Shown here piece by piece: positions 1-5,114 of a DNA stretch of 7,964 bases. The translations under genes were made by a program, and so were the position numbers. How positions within the stretch are numbered: the stretch's first letter is position 1; the number at the start of each line of letters is the position of its first letter. The DNA is from Eubacterium sp. (lineage in GTDB: Bacteria; Bacillota_A; Clostridia; Peptostreptococcales; Anaerovoracaceae), in the NCBI GenBank assembly GCA_021769545.1, contig JAETSS010000055.1, positions 1 to 7,964 of the forward strand, given 5' to 3'. The notes beneath the pieces are model-generated. The model did no database searches and was not told where the DNA came from. It worked only from the letters and a program-made list of their open reading frames with translations.

Positions 1-419
1 GCGCAAAGTTTTATGTACAGCGTGAAGAATGGATAGAGGCTTTTGATCCCATAGCTCCGGAAGCCCCGTTTTACGACAGAGCCAGCTTCGATAAATATGC
101 CGTAAACTATTTCAACTGGGAATTCCTCGACGGCGACAGTCACATACTCCCCGGCCTTGATGTGATCACCACTCCGGGACACACGAGAGGACATCAGTCT
201 GTACTGATAAACACTGAGGACGGCGTGCTCTGCGTCTCCGGTGACATCTGCAATGTATCGGAAAATGTCAACGAAAATCTTGAACCCAATATCGTAATAA
301 TGGTTCCCGAAACATACGAAAGCTTTAAGCGCATCCGTCAGTTTGCCCATTACATACTTCCGGGACACGATCCGCATATAGATAACGGCATCAGCCGTTT
401 TATCGAAGTCGATCCATGA
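1..419 (+). CDS. MBL-fold hydrolase, AiiA/N-acyl homoserine lactonase-like (5' partial)
   Basis: The reading frame is open from base 3 and enters from outside the window, so only the last 138 residues are seen and the start is missing. The visible part carries the C-terminal metal ligands of a metallo-beta-lactamase fold: TPGHTRGHQS (His at residue 60 of the fragment), SGD (Asp81) and LPGHDP (His122). The first HxHxDH motif must lie upstream. TPGHTxGHQS followed by a late PGHD resembles the AiiA-like lactonase branch, which hydrolyses lactone or similar ester bonds at a dinuclear zinc site. The true substrate cannot be read from the sequence, and many members of this branch are not quorum-quenching enzymes. 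No signal peptide can be judged. The gene ends at TGA, with 265 bases before the next gene, and no clear intrinsic terminator follows. The family call is solid; the lactonase label is tentative. Confidence 0.85.
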   Translation, partial: AKFYVQREEWIEAFDPIAPEAPFYDRASFDKYAVNYFNWEFLDGDSHILPGLDVITTPGHTRGHQSVLINTEDGVLCVSGDICNVSENVNENLEPNIVIMVPETYESFKRIRQFAHYILPGHDPHIDNGISRFIEVDP

Positions 420-555
420 GTGCAGGCTCCGAGATGCAGGAGAATGTAAAATAGTACGGCACGAAACATTACATGGCCGGAAGAAACACTTTGAGTTAGT
501 CACGTCAACTAAAAACTCCACAACGACTTGCCCATACCACCTCACCACTATGACA

Positions 556-585
556 TTGACAGCATTTCCGGCGAAAGGGTATACT
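556..585 (+). promoter_or_regulatory. Sigma-70/SigA-type promoter for the aminopeptidase gene
   Basis: A perfect -35 box TTGACA (556-561) and a -10 box TATACT (580-585) are separated by 18 bases, with AT-rich sequence just after the -10. Transcription would begin at about 592, giving a leader of roughly 90 bases before the ATG at 685. The remaining upstream gap (420-555) shows no gene. It has an imperfect inverted repeat at about 491-516 but no T-tract. The promoter is called from consensus match alone. Confidence 0.7.
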
Positions 586-606
586 ATTAAATAAATACGC
601 AAAAAA

Positions 607-667
607 GGCGGCAGTCACAGCGGTCGCGGCGGTCGTGGCGCCCGCGGAGGCCGCAGCTGCCGCCGCG
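607..667 (+). repeat. GC-rich repeat leader with two competing stems
   Basis: This stretch is far richer in G and C than its flanks. Bases 619-663 divide into five degenerate 9-base units of the type RGC-GGT-CGC; CGGTCGCGG and CGGTCGTGG (621-638) are the clearest tandem pair. Two perfect 8-bp stems are possible and share their 3' arm. GGCGGCAG (607-614) pairs with CTGCCGCC (657-664), while CGCGGCGG (625-632) pairs with CCGCCGCG (660-667). The arm ends directly against the ribosome binding site at 668-674. Read in the aminopeptidase frame it would encode a Gly/Arg-rich stretch, but no ATG, GTG or TTG lies between the in-frame stop at 592-594 and the ATG at 685, so I treat it as untranslated. 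Its role is unknown. Confidence 0.55.
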
Positions 668-684
668 AAAGGAACACGAGAATC

Positions 685-2394
685 ATGCGCACTGAATTGA
701 CAGAACTGAGAAACAGGATGAAGGAAGAAGGCATCGACCTTTATATAATACCGACGACAGATTACCACGGCTCGGAATACGTGAACGATCATTTCAAATG
801 CCGTGAATACGTATCGGGCTTCACAGGCTCGGCAGGTACCCTCATGGTACAGCAGGATTTTGCGGGACTGTGGACCGACGGCAGATATTTTCTGCAGGCT
901 GAGCAGCAGCTGGCGGGAAGCGGTATCACGCTTATGAAAATCGGAGAGCCTGATGTACCGGCTCCGGATGAATATGTAAAAAGCCTGCCTGCGGAAAGCG
1001 TCATAGGCTTCGACGGAAGAATAATAGGCAGAAGGATAGGAGAAGAACTGGGGCAGCGTTTTAAGCTAAGATACGACGTCGACCTTGTGGGGGATATCTG
1101 GAAGGAAAGGCCCGATATCATCCCGTCTGCCATATACGAGCTTCCGCTATCCGTAACGGGAGAAAGCCGGGAGGAAAAGCTCAAGCGCGTGAGGGCTGAG
1201 ATGGAGGATGCAGATCACCTGCTGGTCAGCAGACTTGAAGATATCGCATGGCTTTACGATCTCAGAGGGCGCGATATCGAAAACACGCCGGTGTTCTATG
1301 CATTCGCCCTCATATCAAAGACAGACGATACTCTTTATGTAATGGATGAAAAATACCGAAGTGCAAACGGACATATGAAGGTAAAAAGGTACAGCCGGGT
1401 ATTTGACGATCTCGGCAGGCTGCGAGACTGTACCGTCATGCTGGACGAGGACTCTGCCTCGTATACCGTAGGGGAGAGCTTCGATCGGTCGGTAAAATGC
1501 ATTTACCGCAAGAGCCCTGTAGAAAAGCTCAAGGCCATCAAGAACGGAACGGAGATAAAAGCGACGAAAGCAGCCCATGTAAGGGACGGTGCCGCCATGG
1601 TGGATTTTCTCTTCTGGCTGAAACGGAATATAGGAAGCATCGACATAACGGAGATATCGCTGGCGGATCATCTGGAAGAATGCAGAAGGGAACGGGGAGC
1701 ATACGACCTGAGCTTTTCCACCATTGCAGGATATGAAGATCACGGCGCCATAGTGCATTACTCCGCCACAGAGGAAAGCAATGCAGAGCTTAAGGCGGAA
1801 GGCTTCGTGCTGGTGGACTCCGGCGGACAATACGAGGACGGAACCACGGATATCACCAGGACCATAGCGCTGGGGGCTGTCGAACAGTCGCGAAAGGAGC
1901 ACTATACGGCAGTATTGAAGGGCCATATAGCGCTTGCGTCGGCCGTCTTCGATAAAGGTACTACCGGCGCTGAGCTCGATCTCATCGCGAGGAAGCCTTT
2001 GAGAGACAGGGAACTTGATTTCAACCACGGCACGGGACACGGCGTAGGCCACATGCTCAGCGTACATGAAGGCCCCAATACCATCAGCCCCCGCGGAAAG
2101 GACTGCTGCATACTGCCGGGCATGATAACCACCGATGAACCGGGAGTGTATCTGGAAGGCATGTACGGCATACGCATCGAAAACGAGCTCCTTTGCATCG
2201 AAAAGGACGGCAGATGCGCCTTTGAGCCTATCACATTTTGTCCGTATGAGCGAGAGGCCATCGATTTGTCCATGCTGACGGAAGCTGAGATACGCTATAT
2301 AAACCATTATCATAAAAAGGTATATGAGACGCTGGCGCCGCTGCTTGACGATGATGCCGGAGACTGGCTGGAGCAGCAGTGCAGAGCGCTTTAG
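685..2394 (+). CDS. Xaa-Pro aminopeptidase (aminopeptidase P, M24B)
   Basis: This cytoplasmic metallopeptidase removes the N-terminal residue from peptides whose second residue is proline. At 569 residues it has the long aminopeptidase P architecture: two N-terminal creatinase-like domains (about 1-290), the pita-bread catalytic domain (about 295-505) and the short C-terminal M24 extension. The dinuclear metal ligands are all visible: Asp378 in VDSGGQY, Asp389 in TTDITRT, His452 in HGTGHGVGH, Glu485 in TDEPGV and Glu499 in IRIENE. The substrate-site histidines are also present (His358 in IVHYSA, His448, His461 in VHEGP), with spacings matching human XPNPEP1. No signal peptide is seen. The ATG at 685 is preceded by GAAAGGAA at 667-674, a slightly long spacing, and is the first usable start after the in-frame stop at 592. 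It probably works in peptide nitrogen scavenging. The downstream dehydrogenase starts 17 bases after its stop, which suggests co-transcription. Confidence 0.95.
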   Translation: MRTELTELRNRMKEEGIDLYIIPTTDYHGSEYVNDHFKCREYVSGFTGSAGTLMVQQDFAGLWTDGRYFLQAEQQLAGSGITLMKIGEPDVPAPDEYVKSLPAESVIGFDGRIIGRRIGEELGQRFKLRYDVDLVGDIWKERPDIIPSAIYELPLSVTGESREEKLKRVRAEMEDADHLLVSRLEDIAWLYDLRGRDIENTPVFYAFALISKTDDTLYVMDEKYRSANGHMKVKRYSRVFDDLGRLRDCTVMLDEDSASYTVGESFDRSVKCIYRKSPVEKLKAIKNGTEIKATKAAHVRDGAAMVDFLFWLKRNIGSIDITEISLADHLEECRRERGAYDLSFSTIAGYEDHGAIVHYSATEESNAELKAEGFVLVDSGGQYEDGTTDITRTIALGAVEQSRKEHYTAVLKGHIALASAVFDKGTTGAELDLIARKPLRDRELDFNHGTGHGVGHMLSVHEGPNTISPRGKDCCILPGMITTDEPGVYLEGMYGIRIENELLCIEKDGRCAFEPITFCPYEREAIDLSMLTEAEIRYINHYHKKVYETLAPLLDDDAGDWLEQQCRAL

Positions 2395-2411
2395 GAAGAA
2401 AAGAGGAGATC

Positions 2412-3212
2412 ATGAAGGGATTTATCGAATTTACGGATCAGGTATGTCTCGTTACGGGAGCGGGAAGTGAGAACGGCATAGGCTTTCAGACAGCCAGGAT
2501 ACTGGGCTCTCTGGGAGGAAAGGTCATCATAGTGTCTACGACGGACCGTATATCGGAACGCGAGGCGGAGCTCAGGGCACAGGGGATCCATGCAAAGGGC
2601 AAGGTCGCGGATCTCATGGATCGCGAGGCTGTGCAGCAGCTTGTAAAGGATATCATCGGCGAATACGGCAGGATAGACGTGCTTGTCAACAACGCCGGAA
2701 TGGTGCAGACAGGCGTGGCGGAGGAGAGCTTCGACGTATTCGAGGAAATGTCATATGAAGGCTGGGATGAGGATATCGCAAGGAATCTCAACATCACCTT
2801 CAATGTGACGAAGGAGGGCCTGCCTCATATGAAAAAGGCCAAATACGGCCGTATCGTCAATACGTCGTCGGTGACGGGACCTCTGGTCAGCAATCCGGGC
2901 GAGGCATCGTATTCGGCTGCAAAGGCGGCAGTCATCGGAATGAGCAAGGCTATAGCCATCGAGACGGGTAGCTATAACGTCACTGTAAACAACGTGCTCC
3001 CCGGCTGGATACAGACGTCGTCCCAGACGGAAGGCGAGTATCAGGGCGGCTTCAATACGCCGATGAAGAGAAGCGGGACGGCAGAGGAAGTAGCCAACAT
3101 GATAGTTTTCCTCTGCTCCGATAAGGCATCGTACATCACGGGACAGGAATTCGTCGTGGATGGCGGAAATACCATACAGGAGTACAAGGGAGCGCCTGAA
3201 TTCTATTATTGA
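2412..3212 (+). CDS. SDR family NAD(P)-dependent oxidoreductase
   Basis: This is a classical short-chain dehydrogenase/reductase of 266 residues, a normal length for the family. It shows the cofactor motif TGAGSENGIG (residues 15-24), NNAG (93-96), the catalytic serine in NTSSVTG (Ser153), the YSAAK signature (Tyr167 and Lys171), LPGW after the active site, and a late VVDGGN segment. The motif TGAGSENGIG has longer spacing between its glycines than the usual TGxxxGIG. Arg46 after strand 2 could contact an NADP phosphate, but cofactor choice is uncertain. Start choice: the frame also has an ATG at 2379, inside the aminopeptidase gene. The ATG at 2412 has a strong GAGGAG (2403-2408) at correct distance and gives the expected SDR N-terminus, so it is preferred. 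Substrate is unknown; FabG-like or sugar/alcohol dehydrogenase roles are both possible. Its closeness to the aminopeptidase gene suggests one transcript, with no obvious metabolic link. Confidence 0.9.
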   Translation: MKGFIEFTDQVCLVTGAGSENGIGFQTARILGSLGGKVIIVSTTDRISEREAELRAQGIHAKGKVADLMDREAVQQLVKDIIGEYGRIDVLVNNAGMVQTGVAEESFDVFEEMSYEGWDEDIARNLNITFNVTKEGLPHMKKAKYGRIVNTSSVTGPLVSNPGEASYSAAKAAVIGMSKAIAIETGSYNVTVNNVLPGWIQTSSQTEGEYQGGFNTPMKRSGTAEEVANMIVFLCSDKASYITGQEFVVDGGNTIQEYKGAPEFYY

Positions 3213-3264
3213 TGGGCCTTTTGGGAAAAGTATGACGGCAGGCATGAAAACTTTTAAATAACAG

Positions 3265-3293
3265 TTGTATTCTGCCATATTATTTGCTAAGAT
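3265..3293 (+). promoter_or_regulatory. Candidate extended -10 promoter for the B12 leader
   Basis: TTGTAT (3265-3270) and TAAGAT (3288-3293) are separated by 17 bases. The -10 box is preceded by TG at 3285-3286, giving the extended form TGCTAAGAT. The region is AT-rich compared with the flanking genes. The predicted transcript would start near 3300, just where the riboswitch begins. Neither box is perfect, and a TATTAT at 3278-3283 is a weaker alternative. Confidence 0.5.
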
Positions 3294-3299
3294 TGCTGT

Positions 3300-3450
3300 A
3301 ACGTTAAAATTTTATAGCGCTGTTCTCCGCCTTTTGAGTAAGGAACGTGGAAACGGGTGAGATGCCCGACGAGTCGGTCACTGTGATACCTTCGAATGAA
3401 AAGCAAGAGGGTTAAGTCAGATACACGGGAGATGGCGATGTTGCTGCCGA
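3300..3450 (+). ncRNA. Cobalamin (B12) riboswitch aptamer
   Basis: The leader upstream of hemC shows the conserved core of the cobalamin aptamer in order. GGAA (3349-3352) is followed by GGGTGAgatgCCC (3355-3367), then CACTGTGA (3379-3386), and finally the B12-box-like AAGTCAGATACA (3414-3425). Supporting helices can be traced by hand. TCTCC (3324-3328) with GGAGA (3428-3432) closes the element. CCTT (3330-3333) with AAGG (3340-3343) forms a small hairpin, and ACCTTC (3388-3393) with GAGGGT (3407-3412), including one G-U pair, forms a peripheral stem. A terminator lies downstream, so the switch most likely acts by transcription attenuation, turning the operon off when cobalamin is plentiful. 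The exact ends and the ligand subclass (adenosyl- or aquo/methylcobalamin) are not resolved. Confidence 0.85.
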
Positions 3451-3456
3451 AACCGG

Positions 3457-3505
3457 GAACATGTTATATGGCCCTCCTAAGTGGAGGCCTTTATTGAGCG
3501 TGTTC
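3457..3505 (+). promoter_or_regulatory. Candidate antiterminator of the B12 attenuator
   Basis: GAACATG (3457-3463) can pair over seven positions, with one G-U, with CGTGTTC (3499-3505), which is the 5' arm of the terminator. The two structures therefore exclude each other. Nested inside is a hairpin formed by 3470-3477 and 3483-3489 with one bulged C and loop TAAGT. Further upstream, ATGTT (3438-3442) can pair with AACAT (3458-3462), a possible anti-antiterminator favoured by ligand binding. All of this is hand-traced pairing. Confidence 0.5.
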
Positions 3506-3525
3506 TTTCGGGAACGCGTTTTTTT
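3499..3525 (+). terminator. Intrinsic terminator of the B12 leader
   Basis: CGTGTTC (3499-3505) pairs with GAACGCG (3512-3518), with one G-U pair. A further T-G closing pair over a TTCG loop is possible, and seven consecutive T follow (3519-3525). It lies between the aptamer and hemC, 49 bases before the ATG, exactly where a riboswitch-controlled attenuator is expected. Confidence 0.87.
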
Positions 3526-3574
3526 ATGCGTACTTTCTTGAGGCAGACAGCAGACATAAGGAAAAGAGGATTGT

Positions 3575-4483
3575 ATGTTATACAGGATCGGAACGAGAGG
3601 CTCTAAACTTGCGCTGGCACAGGCCGGTGCAGTCAGGGAGAAACTTGCGGAGGCCTTTCCCGGGCATCGGTTTGAATTGGCGGTGGTGAAGACCTCGGGC
3701 GATAAATTCGCTTCCATACCTATGCGCAAGATAGGGACCAAGGGAATATTCATAAAGGAGATCGAGGAGGAGCTTCTGGACGGAAAGCTGGACCTTGCCG
3801 TCCATAGCATGAAGGACATGCCTTCGGAGCTTCCGGAGGGACTGACTCTGGCAAAGGCATGGGAACGTGAAGATCCGCGTGACGTATTGATATTAAGGGA
3901 GAAGGATTCGCTGGATGAACTGCCCTCGGGAGCTGTCATCGCCACAGGGAGCCTGCGGCGAAAATACCAGCTTTTGAGGATGAGAGATGATCTTGATATC
4001 GTGGATATCCGCGGAAACGTCGAGACGCGCATACGCAAGATGAAGGAACAGGAGCTTGACGGTATCGTCCTTGCGGCAGCCGGGCTTAAACGCCTCGGTC
4101 TTGAGGATCAGATCACATGTTACTTCGATGATGATGAAATGATACCGGCTCCGGCACAGGGGGCTCTTGCCATAGAATTTGCGGAAAGACGACAGGATGT
4201 TTTATCGATGCTGGAAGGCTTTGCAGATGAAGCTTCCCATACGGCAGTGACCGCAGAGAGACATTTTCTTGCCATGATGGGCGGAGGCTGTCATCAGCCT
4301 GTGGGAGCCGTATGTGAGGTGCATGACGACAGATTGATGATGAAGGTCATGTACGGCGATGAAGCCGGGGAGAACACGGCTTTTGCGGAGGCAGAAGGAG
4401 GCGATCCCATAGCTGTTGCCGAAAAGGCCGCGGAGGAGATCATAACGGCACTGCGTAAGATGCGTAAGAAAGGAAATGACTGA
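3575..4483 (+). CDS. hemC: Hydroxymethylbilane synthase (porphobilinogen deaminase)
   Basis: This cytoplasmic enzyme joins four porphobilinogen molecules into hydroxymethylbilane, the linear precursor of all tetrapyrroles. The 302 residues match the usual length. Visible family marks are IGTRGSKLALAQ near the N-terminus, AVHSMKDMP with the catalytic Asp81, EREDPRDV, TGSLRRKYQL, DIRGNVETR, LAAAGLKRLGL, and PAPAQGALAIE. GGGCHQPVG carries Cys239, the residue that holds the dipyrromethane cofactor. The ATG follows AGAGGA at 3565-3570 and begins directly with the expected strand. It is the first gene after the B12 riboswitch and terminator, so its expression should fall when cobalamin is abundant. 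Its stop overlaps the next start by one base (TGATG), suggesting translational coupling. No hemA, hemL or hemB lies in the window, so porphobilinogen supply must be encoded elsewhere. Confidence 0.97.
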   Translation: MLYRIGTRGSKLALAQAGAVREKLAEAFPGHRFELAVVKTSGDKFASIPMRKIGTKGIFIKEIEEELLDGKLDLAVHSMKDMPSELPEGLTLAKAWEREDPRDVLILREKDSLDELPSGAVIATGSLRRKYQLLRMRDDLDIVDIRGNVETRIRKMKEQELDGIVLAAAGLKRLGLEDQITCYFDDDEMIPAPAQGALAIEFAERRQDVLSMLEGFADEASHTAVTAERHFLAMMGGGCHQPVGAVCEVHDDRLMMKVMYGDEAGENTAFAEAEGGDPIAVAEKAAEEIITALRKMRKKGND

Positions 4484-5103
4484 TGTCTAAGGCAAACGAC
4501 GGTAAGATGACTGTGCCCCATGCGGGGGCAGGGTCGAAGGTCAGTACCCTCGATCTGACACTGTGCGGATTCTTCGCAGCGCTTATCGCCATCGGAGCAT
4601 TCATAAGGATAGCGATCCCGGTGGAGCCATACGCTATGCATTTTACCATGCAGTGGTTCGTAGTATTGATGGCAGGGCTGCTTTTGGGAAGGAAAAGAGC
4701 TGCCATGAGCGTCTGCGTGTATCTCGTGATAGGTCTTGTAGGCGTCCCGGTATTCGCGTCCGGAGGCGGTCCCGCGTATCTGATACGCCCCACCTTTGGA
4801 TTTCTGCTGGGCTTTGCGCTGGCGGCCTACATAATGGGACTGATGATGGAGCGAAAGGAAAAGCCGTCTTTCGCATGGACGATGCTATCATCTTTTGCGG
4901 GGCTTATGGCGTATTACGCCGTAGGCATACTGTATTTTTACTTCATCAGCAATTATGTGATAAATGTACCTGTAGGCTGGGGCCTCGTCATGATAAACTG
5001 CTGCCTGCTGACGATATTTCAGGATGCGCTGCTGTGCGTACCGGCGGTGTTTGCCAGCCGCCGCCTACGTGGTGTTTTTCAAAAGCTTATGATAAATAGT
5101 TAA
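4483..5103 (+). CDS. bioY: BioY-family ECF transporter S component
   Basis: This is a 206-residue integral membrane protein with about six hydrophobic segments (roughly residues 24-44, 54-69, 74-91, 104-122, 134-158 and 163-190). BioY proteins are substrate-binding (S) subunits of energy-coupling factor importers, normally for biotin, and use a shared ATPase/EcfT module encoded elsewhere. Family marks are FTMQWFVVLMAGLLLG (54-69), the segment LVIGLVGVPVFASGGGPAYL (81-100) and RPTFGFLLGF (102-111). The C-terminal segment usually reads like PGDxxK; here it is FQDALLC (179-185), keeping Asp181 but with Leu184 where Lys is expected. A hydrophilic N-terminal tail of about 20 residues is longer than needed. 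The gene overlaps hemC by one base and is preceded by AAGGAA inside the hemC end. Its place in a B12-controlled tetrapyrrole operon suggests either biotin uptake under unusual control or another substrate. The family is secure; biotin specificity is not. Confidence 0.82.
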   Translation: MSKANDGKMTVPHAGAGSKVSTLDLTLCGFFAALIAIGAFIRIAIPVEPYAMHFTMQWFVVLMAGLLLGRKRAAMSVCVYLVIGLVGVPVFASGGGPAYLIRPTFGFLLGFALAAYIMGLMMERKEKPSFAWTMLSSFAGLMAYYAVGILYFYFISNYVINVPVGWGLVMINCCLLTIFQDALLCVPAVFASRRLRGVFQKLMINS

Positions 5104-5114
5104 GGAGAAGATAT

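Noticed and set aside
491..516. Imperfect inverted repeat considered as a terminator of the metallo-hydrolase gene
   Set aside because: The stem is only about five pairs plus three across a bulge, AT-rich, and has no T-tract on this strand.
599..700. Plus-strand alanine-rich reading (KKAAVTAVAAVVAPAE-like) in another frame of the leader
   Set aside because: It has no ATG and only a GTG at 635 without a ribosome binding site. It stops soon after 685, and promoter placement argues against it.
505..792. Minus-strand open frame with an alanine-rich middle across the GC-rich leader
   Set aside because: The alanine run is only the reverse reading of the GC-rich repeat, and there is no ribosome binding site or family match.
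1315..2313. Long open frame on the minus strand (332 codons) opposite the aminopeptidase gene
   Set aside because: It lies fully inside a gene with all catalytic residues, has no recognisable family or ribosome binding site, and fits the usual reverse-frame shadow.
2379..2411. Upstream ATG start for the SDR gene
   Set aside because: It lies inside the aminopeptidase gene, lacks a good ribosome binding site and would add 11 residues not seen in the family. The ATG at 2412 has GAGGAG at proper distance.
3216..3232. CTTTT/AAAAG mini-hairpin after the SDR gene considered as a terminator
   Set aside because: Five weak pairs and no following T-run. It is not enough to call a terminator.
4563..5099. 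Second plus-strand open frame overlapping the bioY-like gene
   Set aside because: Its product is an Arg/His/Cys-rich string typical of an out-of-frame reading, while the overlapped frame is a clear six-segment membrane protein.
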